This document shows, in pieces, positions 1-4,937 of a stretch of 5,962 nucleotides of DNA; the first letter of the stretch is position 1; every line of letters starts with the position of its first letter. The DNA is from a bacterium (lineage in GTDB: Bacteria > Cyanobacteriota > Vampirovibrionia > Gastranaerophilales > Gastranaerophilaceae): positions 1 to 5,962 of the forward strand of contig SFZC01000163.1 of the NCBI GenBank assembly GCA_004558955.1, read 5' to 3'. The position numbers and the translations under genes were made by a program. The notes beneath the pieces were generated by a model that was not told the DNA's origin, did no database searches, and saw nothing but the letters and a program-made list of their open reading frames with translations.

Positions 1-1
1 C

Positions 2-313
2 TTTGATGAGACTGAGAAGTTTATGAATCGGGAATCCGGATTCGCCCTTGCTGCAAGTGCTGTGATTCTTTTGATCTGGGGATTGTTCCCGCATAGTCTG
101 ATGGATCGTGCAGCCACCTATGCACAGAGCTTCATGAATCTGCAGGAAACAGGAGAGCGTGTGAGCTATTTCGCACCGGAAAATCTCCTTGGAATGGTGA
201 TCTCTGTCGGAATCGGGGCAGCGGTCTATGTTCTGATCGTACGGAAAGCTCTTATGAGAAAGATGGAAAGAAAATTACAACTCTTCAAATTAAGAGCTTT
301 TCATTTTATCTAA
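2..313 (+). CDS. C-terminal region of a NuoL/M/N-like antiporter-type membrane subunit (partial, chimeric 3' end)
   Basis: The frame is open from the first bases of the window, so the real start lies upstream; the ATG at 23 is internal. Two hydrophobic membrane segments are visible, counted from that ATG: residues 8-26 (ALAASAVILLIWGLFPHSL) and 55-73 (LLGMVISVGIGAAVYVLIV), the second followed by the basic stretch RKALMRK. The IWGLFPH and GAAVYVLIVRK phrases are typical of the C-terminal helices of proton-translocating 'complex I subunit 5' / NuoM-like proteins found in clostridial energy-converting hydrogenase or Mrp-like complexes. This family assignment is from memory of motifs. Authentic sequence ends near base 260; the frame then runs into AT-rich phage DNA to a stop at 311-313, so the last 15 or so residues are not native. 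Base composition differs sharply from everything downstream. It is cellular rather than phage DNA. Confidence 0.6.
   Translation, partial: FDETEKFMNRESGFALAASAVILLIWGLFPHSLMDRAATYAQSFMNLQETGERVSYFAPENLLGMVISVGIGAAVYVLIVRKALMRKMERKLQLFKLRAFHFI
250..267. other. Junction between cellular DNA and AT-rich phage DNA
   Basis: Composition switches abruptly here. Upstream the membrane-protein frame reads ALMRK, as expected of its family. Downstream a different frame, beginning about base 250, reads SYEKDGKKITTLQIKS, as expected of an SSB. Both readings are plausible over the same bases (CTTATGAGAAAGATGGA, 251-267), so the breakpoint lies within a short stretch that could be shared by both parents. 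Both flanking genes are truncated. No integrase, tRNA gene or att-like repeat is seen. An assembly or amplification chimera is the simplest explanation; illegitimate recombination is the alternative. Confidence 0.7.
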
Positions 314-402
314 ACAAGTTTGCTCAAAACTCTGAGTCTCAAGAAATAGTTCCTGATGATATTCCTGATGGTGAAATTGATTTAAGTAATCTTGCATTTT
401 AA
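250..402 (+). CDS. ssb: Probable single-stranded DNA-binding protein, C-terminal fragment
   Basis: This is an open frame without a start codon, cut at its 5' end by the junction. It reads SYEKDGKKITTLQIKSFSFYL, which resembles the last strands of the SSB OB-fold ('W.DKDGxKRxxTEVxAxxVxFL' in bacterial proteins). An acidic, flexible tail follows (EIVPDDIPDGEIDLSNLAF), ending in a hydrophobic residue, as in the DDDIPF-type SSB tips that bind partner proteins. About 50 residues remain of an expected 130-160. SSB protects single strands during phage replication and recombination, which fits the nuclease, annealing and resolvase genes downstream. The stop at 400-402 lies only two bases before the next ATG. 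The assignment rests on a short fragment; another OB-fold protein is possible. Confidence 0.55.
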   Translation, partial: SYEKDGKKITTLQIKSFSFYLNKFAQNSESQEIVPDDIPDGEIDLSNLAF

Positions 403-404
403 TT

Positions 405-878
405 ATGGATGTTGATGAACGACTAAAAACTGTTGAAGAAGAAAAACTTACAGTCCCTATAGAAGTTCTTTTAAAAAATATTGATTTTCTTCCAAAGTTG
501 TCGATTGAACAAACAGAAAAATTGCTCACATCTTTACCGTATAAAATGGAAGAAATTGAATCAAAAATTGTAGCTCTAGAAATGATTTTTGATGAAGCTC
601 AATCAAGATGTAAACGAATAGAATCTCATTATAAATTATTGTCTATTGCTAAAAAACAATCTAAAGAACTTTTATCAGAAGGTGACAGAACAGCTTGGGT
701 TAATTGTCAAGAAGAAGTTCAACAAGCTCAAGATGATGTTTTAAAAGCCAAAAAAGCTCTTAAAGAAGAACAGACTTTGTTTAATCGTTTAGAAAGAAAC
801 TTCATAGCAGTTAGAAAAATTGCTTCATTAGTAAATCTAACAAACACAGTAATTGATGAGTCTCAAAAATATGTATAG
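405..878 (+). CDS. Coiled-coil phage protein of unknown function
   Basis: The product is 157 residues and I do not recognise a family. It is almost wholly helical and highly charged: an N-terminal segment (1-48) with LLKNIDFLPKLSIEQTEKLLTSLP, then long heptad-like stretches at about 49-80 (MEEIESKIVALEMIFDEAQ) and 102-135 (rich in E, Q, K, with CQEEVQQAQDDVLKAKKALKEEQ). A hydrophobic C-terminal helix follows (IAVRKIASLVNLTN, about 134-147). There is no signal peptide or membrane segment. The ATG at 405 follows the SSB stop by two bases and has no clear Shine-Dalgarno, suggesting translational coupling. The 3' end overlaps the RusA-like gene by eight bases. Its place between SSB and resolvase suggests a recombination or replication accessory role, perhaps a dimeric partner protein, but this is inference from position. 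Confidence 0.75.
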   Translation: MDVDERLKTVEEEKLTVPIEVLLKNIDFLPKLSIEQTEKLLTSLPYKMEEIESKIVALEMIFDEAQSRCKRIESHYKLLSIAKKQSKELLSEGDRTAWVNCQEEVQQAQDDVLKAKKALKEEQTLFNRLERNFIAVRKIASLVNLTNTVIDESQKYV

Positions 879-1230
879 TTTTACAATCACAGGTAGAATT
901 CCTAGTAAAAAGAACTCAAGAGTAACTAATAGAAAAACTGGTCGTTCTTTTCCATCAAGAGATTATGTAAAATGGCACAAAAATTCAGAAAAACAATTAG
1001 AAAATTTTCATAATGAAGAAATAGATTTTCCAGTAGAAGTATCTTACAAATTCTATATGCCAGATATGAGGACTTGTGATATATCAAACAAAATTGAATC
1101 AATAAATGATCTGTTAACAGACATAAATTTCTGGAAAGATGACAACTGGAATATAGTTAGAAAATTTCATGCATCAGCAGAACTTGACAGAGAAAATCCA
1201 AGGGTGGAGATTACTGTAAATGAGCTATAA
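871..1230 (+). CDS. rusA: RusA-like Holliday-junction resolvase
   Basis: The 119-residue product resembles RusA endodeoxyribonucleases, dimeric metal-dependent enzymes that cut Holliday junctions and resolve branched phage DNA. The N-terminus MYSFTITGRIPSKKNSR carries the characteristic 'xFTIxGxxxSKKNxxR' opening. The middle holds the acidic cluster expected of the active site, MRTCDISNKIESINDLL followed by FWKDDNW, corresponding to the family's 'D.DN..K...D.L......DD..V' pattern; the usual DxDN is CDIS-N here. The C-terminus (VEITVNEL) is the final strand. I choose the ATG at 871, which overlaps the upstream stop, because the family normally begins at this strand; the ATG at 856 would add five residues. 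Length matches the family (about 115-135). The 3' end overlaps the exonuclease gene by 11 bases, indicating one operon. Confidence 0.87.
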   Translation: MYSFTITGRIPSKKNSRVTNRKTGRSFPSRDYVKWHKNSEKQLENFHNEEIDFPVEVSYKFYMPDMRTCDISNKIESINDLLTDINFWKDDNWNIVRKFHASAELDRENPRVEITVNEL

Positions 1231-1849
1231 AATTCTAACATTTGACCAAGGTTCTGATGAATGGTTCAAAATTAAGAAAAACCATATTAGTGGAACGATT
1301 AGCTATGACCTTTTAAAAAATGGTAAGAAATATGCTCTTCAGCAAGCTTATAAGCACGCAACTAATTCAATGAAATATTCTGGACCAGTAAGCAAAGCTG
1401 CAAAACGAGGAATAGATTTAGAGCCTGTTGCTAGAAATCTATTAAGAGATAAACTTTCTACTTTAGATTCTTATCCTGATGATTTGAAAATTGACGAAGT
1501 AGGATTTGTTGTAGCAGATGCTTATGATTGTGTAGGTTGTTCTCCAGATGGTGTCATTTATGATAAAGATGGAAAAATTTCAGAAATTTGTGAAATCAAA
1601 TGTTTTGGATTTAAACATCATGAATCTTGCCATGAAAAAATTGATGAGCACATTATGATGCAAATTCAGTGGAACACATGGGTGACAGAATCTAAGTGGT
1701 GTTATTTTGTTCAGTATAATCCTGATTATCTAGATGAAAGACTTACTGAAGATGGAAAACGACACCCAGAAAAAGTTCTTTATATTACAAAAATTAAACC
1801 AAATCTAAAATATCAAGAAGCATTTAAGAAAGCATTAGAAAATGAATAG
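1220..1849 (+). CDS. yqaJ: YqaJ-family (lambda-type) recombination exonuclease
   Basis: The 209-residue product has the ordered motifs of the YqaJ/lambda exonuclease group of PD-(D/E)XK nucleases. There is an N-terminal GSDEWFKIKKNHISGT (11-26), equivalent to 'QGS.EW...R...ITGS'. Next comes RGIDLEPVAR (63-72) with E68, then GCSPDGVI (106-113) with the metal-binding D110. The ExK motif is CEIKCFGFKHH (124-134; E125, K127), followed by MMQIQWNTWVT (146-156) with the conserved Q. Length is normal for the family. Such enzymes resect double-stranded ends 5' to 3' to give single strands for an annealing protein; the ERF protein encoded at 3166 is the natural partner. The start at 1220 overlaps the RusA stop and has GGAGA ten bases upstream. 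The C-terminal helix ends in the next gene's start. Confidence 0.93.
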   Translation: MSYKILTFDQGSDEWFKIKKNHISGTISYDLLKNGKKYALQQAYKHATNSMKYSGPVSKAAKRGIDLEPVARNLLRDKLSTLDSYPDDLKIDEVGFVVADAYDCVGCSPDGVIYDKDGKISEICEIKCFGFKHHESCHEKIDEHIMMQIQWNTWVTESKWCYFVQYNPDYLDERLTEDGKRHPEKVLYITKIKPNLKYQEAFKKALENE

Positions 1850-2150
1850 AAATGAATTTAATGTATCAGTAAATAACACTCTCAAAAGATGTGAAGATAC
1901 TCTCATTAAAAAGAACAAAGAATATGCTCCGAACGATGACCCGTTGAATAATTTTAAAGAAGGTTCAGAAATGTCTGGTCTTATAATGGAACAAGTATTA
2001 TTTATGTATTGTCTCAAACATTTAGTAAGTTTGAGAGATATTGTCTTTGGAAAAGTTGAAGGTGACACAGAGATGATTCGTGAAAAGACTGGAGACATTA
2101 TTAACTATATGGTCTTATTAAATGCTATTAATGATTCAAAGAAAAAATAG
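1842..2150 (+). CDS. DUF1599-like (nucleotide modification associated domain) phage protein
   Basis: The 102-residue helical product matches a pattern common in small phage proteins: LIKKNKEYAPNDDPLNNFKEGSEMSG (22-47), then KHLVSLRD (59-66), then an acidic helix with EKTGDIINYMVLLNAI (80-95). This 'K..EYA..DD.L.NF........KH..S..D......W/REK..D.INY..LL.A' pattern is seen in proteins labelled DUF1599 or nucleotide-modification-associated. They are helical and distantly MazG/dUTPase-like, with acidic residues that could bind metal. The biochemical role is not established; a nucleotide-pool or modified-base function is suggested only by the family name. The start overlaps the exonuclease stop by eight bases. 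It is the last gene before the internal promoter at 2153, so it probably ends the first operon or is read through. Confidence 0.8.
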   Translation: MNRNEFNVSVNNTLKRCEDTLIKKNKEYAPNDDPLNNFKEGSEMSGLIMEQVLFMYCLKHLVSLRDIVFGKVEGDTEMIREKTGDIINYMVLLNAINDSKKK

Positions 2151-2152
2151 TA

Positions 2153-2181
2153 TTTACTTTTCTTTTATAAAAGTATATAAT
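2153..2181 (+). promoter_or_regulatory. Sigma70-type promoter (TTTACT-17-TATAAT)
   Basis: TTTACT at 2153-2158 is followed by exactly 17 bp and a perfect TATAAT at 2176-2181, immediately after the stop of the DUF1599-like gene. Transcription would start near 2188, about 20 bases before the strong ribosome site of the 2209 gene. The -35 lies in the block TATTTACTTTT, shared with promoters at 3976 and 5916. An inverted repeat, TACTTTT (2155-2161) and AAAAGTA (2169-2175), covers the -35 and spacer and could be an operator. Confidence 0.8.
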
Positions 2182-2208
2182 TTTCTTATAAATAAAAGAA
2201 AGGAAATT

Positions 2209-2715
2209 ATGGAAGCATCAAAAGTATCTTTTTTCAAAAAGACATCTGACGCTATCAAGTCGGAACTATCTCCTCGTGAAAAAGGTAAGCTCCGACTAGA
2301 AAGAATCAAAAGACTATGTCCAGAATCAGGAGCAACACTTCAAGAAATGATGAGATTCGCTGGATATGACCCAGGAATCCCAAAACAATATCAAGCTGGA
2401 GCTTCTTTTATTAACTATCATCGTAAGAACGGAAATTTGATAGATATTCCTCGAAAAGAATATATTAATGGAACATCAAAAAATATGTCACCATTAATTG
2501 CACCAAACTTCAATAAAATCACTGTTAAAAAATCTACTAAAGAAGAAAAACAACAAGAAATCAATGTAGAAAAACAAACTAATATCTTAGGAAAAGAACT
2601 TGATTCAGTAACTTTGCATGTGACTGTTGGAGAAAATGAATACGATTTTAAACTTTCTAATATTAAACAAGAAACTGCAAAGATTAAAATTTCTCAATTG
2701 TTAGGAATGTTGTGA
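2209..2715 (+). CDS. Phage protein of unknown function, possible DNA-binding N-terminal domain
   Basis: The product is 168 residues and the family is not recognised. The N-terminal part (1-85) is basic and helical: SPREKGKLRLERIKRL, then ATLQEMMRFAGYDPGIPKQ and SFINYHRKNGNLIDIPRKEY. This order of helices plus a strand-turn could be a winged helix, but no known motif is decisive. A lysine- and glutamine-rich linker (about 103-125) leads to a C-terminal domain with strands LDSVTLHVTVGENEYDFKL and a last helix (IKISQLLGML). I choose the ATG at 2209 because AAAGGA (2199-2204) lies at proper distance and the promoter ends at 2181; upstream in-frame ATGs precede that promoter and overlap the previous gene. 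As first gene of the recombination unit with ERF it may be a regulator or a replication accessory; this is inference. Confidence 0.8.
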   Translation: MEASKVSFFKKTSDAIKSELSPREKGKLRLERIKRLCPESGATLQEMMRFAGYDPGIPKQYQAGASFINYHRKNGNLIDIPRKEYINGTSKNMSPLIAPNFNKITVKKSTKEEKQQEINVEKQTNILGKELDSVTLHVTVGENEYDFKLSNIKQETAKIKISQLLGML

Positions 2716-3179
2716 TGAACAAGAATACAGATATACAAAGTCTTGGACTTCTTATTCAAGAAAAAGAAGAAAGATTAGTCCAAATCAATGAAGAATTTAA
2801 TAAACTCATTCAAGCATCTAAATACTTTGAAGAATATCAAAAATTAGATTCTGAACTTAAAGAGTTTAGAAAAGAATTTGATAAAGCTGCAATTAAATTC
2901 TTAAAGAAGACTAATCAAAAAACTTCAGAAGGTCCAGCAGGAAAAATCACATTAGCAGTAAGAAATTCATACAAAATCAAAGACCCGTCGAAATTGCCTG
3001 AAGAATTTAAAGAACTTCCAAAACTAGAGAAAAAAGTTAAAGAAATGAATTCTCAAATTAAGCAAGAATTTGAACTCTTTAAAAATGATGTCCCTGGTGT
3101 TGAACACATAGAAAAAGAATATATCGTTTGGACAAAGCCAAAAACTTTAATTCTCAAGGAGGAAAATGGAAAAGACTAA
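2715..3179 (+). CDS. Gp157/Gam-like coiled-coil phage protein (possible host-nuclease inhibitor)
   Basis: The 154-residue product has an N-terminal coiled coil (about 8-66; IQEKEERLVQINEEFNKL and DSELKEFRKEFDKAAI). A short beta segment follows, GPAGKITLAVRNSYKIKDPSKLPEEF (73-98). The last part, KKVKEMNSQIKQEF followed by VPGVEHIEKEYIVW (126-139), resembles the C-terminal halves of siphovirus Gp157-like and Gam-like proteins ('...R..PSV.I.D...LPEEY......K..IK...K....VPGAEL......'). Gam proteins bind DNA ends or RecBCD/AddAB-type nucleases and protect phage DNA; Gp157 proteins are reported in connection with phage resistance. The assignment is by pattern and moderate. The ATG at 2715 shares its A with the upstream TGA stop and has AGGA (2703-2706) eight bases before it; a GTG at 2712 is an alternative. 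Adjacent ERF is a common companion. Confidence 0.75.
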   Translation: MNKNTDIQSLGLLIQEKEERLVQINEEFNKLIQASKYFEEYQKLDSELKEFRKEFDKAAIKFLKKTNQKTSEGPAGKITLAVRNSYKIKDPSKLPEEFKELPKLEKKVKEMNSQIKQEFELFKNDVPGVEHIEKEYIVWTKPKTLILKEENGKD

Positions 3180-3744
3180 CAAATACAGTAAACTATTTAA
3201 AGTTTATCAAAGAATCAAAAAACTCGGTGTTGACTCAAAAGCAGAAGCTGGTAAATTTAGCTATGACTATGTTTCTTTATCAAAATTCAAGAAAATAGTT
3301 GACCCAGTTCTTGAAGAACAAAAAATTGGTTACATTCAACCTCTTAAAATTATTGATGGAAAGAATTGTCTAGAAACAATAGTTTATGACGAAGAAACAG
3401 GAGAAGAAATCGTTTCTTCAACAATTATTCTAAAACCTCGTTCCGAGACAAATCCACAAGATTGGGGAGCTTCAATCACTTATTTTAGACGCTATATGCT
3501 ATTCTCAATCTTTGGTATCATCGGTGATAAAGATGATGATTGCTTGTTGTTAGATGAAGAAATCACATTAAGAGTAAAGCAATCAACTACTATAAATGAA
3601 CTAAATAAGCTTTATAGTTCAATTCATGAAAAGCAGCAAGAACAATTTAAAGATTTGTTTACTGAGAGAAAAAACGAAATCTTAGAAAATACTAAAAAAG
3701 AGAATGAGAAAATTATCAATAATACAGAAATTAACGAAGGGTAG
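3166..3744 (+). CDS. erf: ERF-family single-strand annealing protein
   Basis: The 192-residue product carries the ERF superfamily signature: GKFSYDYVSLSKFKKIVDPVLEEQKIGYIQPL (29-60), matching the family's 'F.Y.yvs...i...v.p.L...gl...q'. Downstream comes TNPQDWGASITYFRRYMLFSIFGIIGDKDDD (95-125), matching 'QdxGsaiTYarRYaLxxllgi..deDDD'. ERF proteins form rings that anneal complementary single strands, supporting recombination and circularisation of phage genomes (P22 Erf is the founder). The C-terminal third is charged and helical (ITLRVKQSTTINELNKLY), probably a partner-binding tail. The start has a near-perfect AAGGAGG (3156-3162) with only three bases to ATG and overlaps the previous gene by 14 bases. 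It lies two kilobases from its likely exonuclease partner and after the second promoter, so the two can be expressed separately. The stop codon lies in a duplicated segment. Confidence 0.93.
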   Translation: MEKTNKYSKLFKVYQRIKKLGVDSKAEAGKFSYDYVSLSKFKKIVDPVLEEQKIGYIQPLKIIDGKNCLETIVYDEETGEEIVSSTIILKPRSETNPQDWGASITYFRRYMLFSIFGIIGDKDDDCLLLDEEITLRVKQSTTINELNKLYSSIHEKQQEQFKDLFTERKNEILENTKKENEKIINNTEINEG

Positions 3745-3796
3745 GCAGAATGAAGGAATTGAACTATAAAGCTAAGGGTAGGCAGAATGAAGGAAT
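3737..3796 (+). repeat. Two direct copies of a 23-bp translation-initiation segment
   Basis: A 23-base segment beginning AAGGGTAGGCAGAATGAAGG occurs at 3737-3759 and again, without mismatch, at 3774-3796, offset by 37 bases. Each copy holds AAGGG, eight bases, then ATGAAGGA, so each looks like a ribosome site plus start. Copy one also contains the ERF stop (TAG 3742-3744) and would open a 25-codon peptide (3750-3827). Copy two would open a 7-codon peptide (3787-3810), and its AAGGA lies just before the ribbon-helix-helix ATG at 3797. It may be a partial tandem duplication or a leader arrangement. Confidence 0.85.
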
Positions 3797-3928
3797 ATGG
3801 CAAAAACTAGAAAAACAATTACAATAAGCATTAAAGAATCTCTATGGAATGAATTAAAAGACAAAAAGATTAGAGTTTCTACAATCATTAATAAACTTCT
3901 AGATGAATATTTAACAGAATCTAATTAA
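3797..3928 (+). CDS. Small ribbon-helix-helix (Arc/CopG-type) DNA-binding protein
   Basis: This 43-residue product follows the ribbon-helix-helix pattern. A basic N-terminal strand (RKTITISI, 5-12) leads to helix A (KESLWNELKDKK, 13-24), a short turn with RVS, and helix B (TIINKLLDEYLTE, 29-41). Alternate residues of the strand would enter the DNA major groove of a dimer. Such proteins repress transcription, often of their own operon, or act as antitoxins; no toxin gene is adjacent. The ATG at 3797 is the only possible start, as an in-frame TGA lies at 3788-3790. Its Shine-Dalgarno (AAGGA, 3790-3794) is unusually close, two bases. It is last in the ERF unit and just before a terminator and the third promoter. 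It may regulate the repeated promoters, but that is inference. Confidence 0.8.
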   Translation: MAKTRKTITISIKESLWNELKDKKIRVSTIINKLLDEYLTESN

Positions 3929-3930
3929 TA

Positions 3931-3955
3931 AAGAGGTCCGATAAGGACCTTTTTT
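3931..3955 (+). terminator. Intrinsic (rho-independent) terminator
   Basis: AGGTCC (3934-3939), a GATAA loop (3940-3944) and GGACCT (3945-3950) form a six-pair GC-rich stem. It can extend through a G-T pair and two A-T pairs into the flanking A and T bases. A run of T (3950-3955) follows directly. It sits two bases after the ribbon-helix-helix stop and 20 bases before the next -35, so it closes the recombination unit and separates it from the third unit. Confidence 0.92.
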
Positions 3956-3967
3956 AAACAAAGTTAT

Positions 3968-3985
3968 AAAAAGTATTTACTTTTT
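3968..3985. promoter_or_regulatory. Palindrome over the -35, candidate operator
   Basis: AAAAAGTA (3968-3975) and TACTTTTT (3978-3985) are perfect eight-base inverted repeats separated by TT, and they cover the -35 hexamer. Related, less perfect forms overlap the -35 boxes at 2153 and 5916: the right arm TACTTTT is kept and the left arm varies. A homodimeric repressor or activator could bind here, for example the ribbon-helix-helix protein encoded just upstream. AT-rich palindromes also arise by chance, so this is a candidate only. Confidence 0.45.
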
Positions 3986-4004
3986 GATAGTTTTATGATA
4001 CAAT
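3976..4004 (+). promoter_or_regulatory. Sigma70-type promoter with extended -10
   Basis: TTTACT (3976-3981) is followed by 17 bp and TACAAT (3999-4004), preceded by TGA at 3996-3998, an extended -10. It lies between the terminator and the 4036 gene. Transcription would begin near 4011, giving a leader of about 25 bases that contains the strong ribosome site AAAGGAG (4024-4030). It has the same architecture and -35 context as the promoters at 2153 and 5916. Confidence 0.85.
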
Positions 4005-4035
4005 ATAATTATAAACATAAAGCAAAGGAGCTAAA

Positions 4036-4341
4036 ATGTTAGATAGAACATCATACTTAGCAAATAGAATATTCGTTGCATATGATTGTGACCTAAATGC
4101 ATATTATCAAGATGCAAAAGATAAATCTCTTGAATCAGCAAAAAAGATTTTCAAGAAAATCAAAGAATTTGATAGAAAAGTTGACAATAACACTGAACTT
4201 AAACATGCTAAAGATGATTTAGAAAATATTTTTGAAGTAAATATTAAGGGAATGACTAAAAATAAAATCTTTCTAGAACATCAATCAAAAATGATTAACT
4301 CAATTTATTCGGAGATTCTTTTAGATGGATCGTATTTCTAA
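4036..4341 (+). CDS. Hypothetical phage protein, first gene of the third unit
   Basis: The product is 101 residues and is not recognised. It is predicted mostly helical from its charge pattern: DRTSYLANRIFVAYDCDLNAYYQDAKDKSLESAKKIFKKIKEFDRK forms two or three helices. After a short acidic stretch (DDLENIFEVN) come further helices with FLEHQSKMINSIYSEILLDGSYF. It has one cysteine and no membrane segment or signal peptide. The start is well supported: AAAGGAG lies five bases before the ATG, and the promoter is directly upstream. As first gene after a strong promoter it is likely well expressed. Its 3' end overlaps the next gene by 17 bases, so the unit is translationally coupled. Small early phage proteins of this kind often act on host targets, but nothing in the sequence shows which. 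Confidence 0.78.
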   Translation: MLDRTSYLANRIFVAYDCDLNAYYQDAKDKSLESAKKIFKKIKEFDRKVDNNTELKHAKDDLENIFEVNIKGMTKNKIFLEHQSKMINSIYSEILLDGSYF

Positions 4342-4633
4342 ACCAACTCTTAAAGACTATAGAGAATTTGCTGAAAAAATAGGCTTTAAAGATACAAAAA
4401 TTGACGGTGTTTTCTTATATAAATGCGGAGAAACAATTCTAAGACCATTTGAACTAGGAAATCTTTATCGACTATGTCATTTAAAATATTCAGAAGGTGT
4501 TGACGATTGTCTTAGAACTCTTGAATATCATGTAAAGAAATCGAAAAATAACAAAGAACTTAAAGAAAATCTTAATGAATACATCAAATATATGAAAGAG
4601 AGTTCTGAAGTTAACAAAAATAAGTTAAAATAA
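4325..4633 (+). CDS. Hypothetical phage protein
   Basis: The product is 102 residues, family unknown. The N-terminal part reads like a small alpha/beta fold: LKDYREFAEKIGF (helix), KIDGVFLYKCGETILRPFE (two strands with a turn), then LGNLYRLCHLKYSEGVDDCLRTLEYHVKKSK (helices). A highly charged lysine/asparagine-rich tail follows (about 75-102). Three cysteines at about 34, 51 and 62 are not arranged as a metal site. The ATG at 4325 lies inside the previous gene's end, with GGAG (4311-4314) ten bases upstream. The stop is followed after four bases by the next start. It is a member of a compact operon of unrecognised early genes; no function is proposed. Confidence 0.75.
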   Translation: MDRISKPTLKDYREFAEKIGFKDTKIDGVFLYKCGETILRPFELGNLYRLCHLKYSEGVDDCLRTLEYHVKKSKNNKELKENLNEYIKYMKESSEVNKNKLK

Positions 4634-4637
4634 ATAC

Positions 4638-4937
4638 ATGATTGAAACATATGAACCAACAGAATCTTTGAGCTACAAAATTAGTTTAAAAGACAAACAA
4701 ATCATTTCTATTCTAGAAACTGAAATGAATTTTTATGAAGCTGATAAACAGATTGTCAGATATTTCTTTTCTCATGAAGATGTTGAATTAGGTGAACAAG
4801 GTTTTCATGAATGTTTAGTCATATGGATTGACCAGATGATATATTCAGATGAGACTATAATTAAAAGATATCCAGAACAAGTAGAAAAAATTCACAATAT
4901 TTTAGACAATGTTAGACTACAACAAGAATCAAACTAG
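4638..4937 (+). CDS. Hypothetical acidic phage protein
   Basis: The product is 99 residues, not recognised and acidic. It appears mainly helical: SLKDKQIISILETEMNFYEADKQIVRYFFSHEDVEL, then QGFHECLVIWIDQMIYSDETIIKRYPEQVEKIHNILDNVRLQQ. There is no transmembrane segment; the hydrophobic CLVIWIDQMIY stretch is short. The ATG at 4638 comes four bases after the previous stop in the AT-only context AAATAAATAC, with no visible Shine-Dalgarno, so it is probably translated by coupling or re-initiation. Small acidic early phage proteins are sometimes inhibitors or DNA mimics, but the charge here is not extreme and I make no such claim. The 3' end overlaps the next open frame by 29 bases. Confidence 0.72.
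   Translation: MIETYEPTESLSYKISLKDKQIISILETEMNFYEADKQIVRYFFSHEDVELGEQGFHECLVIWIDQMIYSDETIIKRYPEQVEKIHNILDNVRLQQESN

Noticed and set aside
1..400. Prophage attachment site
   Set aside because: No integrase, tRNA end or repeated core is visible, and both joined genes are truncated, which does not fit site-specific integration.
290..529. Minus-strand open frame of 79 codons
   Set aside because: It lies opposite the SSB tail and the 405 gene, has low-complexity serine-rich content and no ribosome site. All convincing genes are on the plus strand.
853..870. TTG (853) or ATG (856) start for the RusA-like gene
   Set aside because: The family normally begins at the MYSFTITG strand, encoded from the ATG at 871. 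The added residues look like read-through of the neighbour's end. ATG 856 cannot be fully excluded.
1835..2098. Minus-strand open frame of 87 codons
   Set aside because: It is the complement of the DUF1599-like gene, which has a recognisable family pattern. No promoter or ribosome site supports the reverse frame.
2187..2194. TATAAATA, identical to the T4 late promoter core; also at 5416-5423
   Set aside because: Only two copies occur in very AT-rich DNA. The first lies just downstream of a good sigma70 promoter, and the genes are of early type. No T4-like late machinery is seen.
2122..2208. Upstream in-frame start for the 2209 gene
   Set aside because: The extension would run through the previous gene's end and the promoter at 2153-2181, and lacks a ribosome site. 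The ATG at 2209 has both promoter and Shine-Dalgarno.
3737..3796. CRISPR-like direct repeat
   Set aside because: There are only two copies with a 14-base gap, overlapping a stop codon and start sites. It is not an array.
3797..3928. Antitoxin of a toxin-antitoxin pair
   Set aside because: A terminator follows at once and the next gene has its own promoter. The preceding gene is ERF, so no toxin partner is evident.
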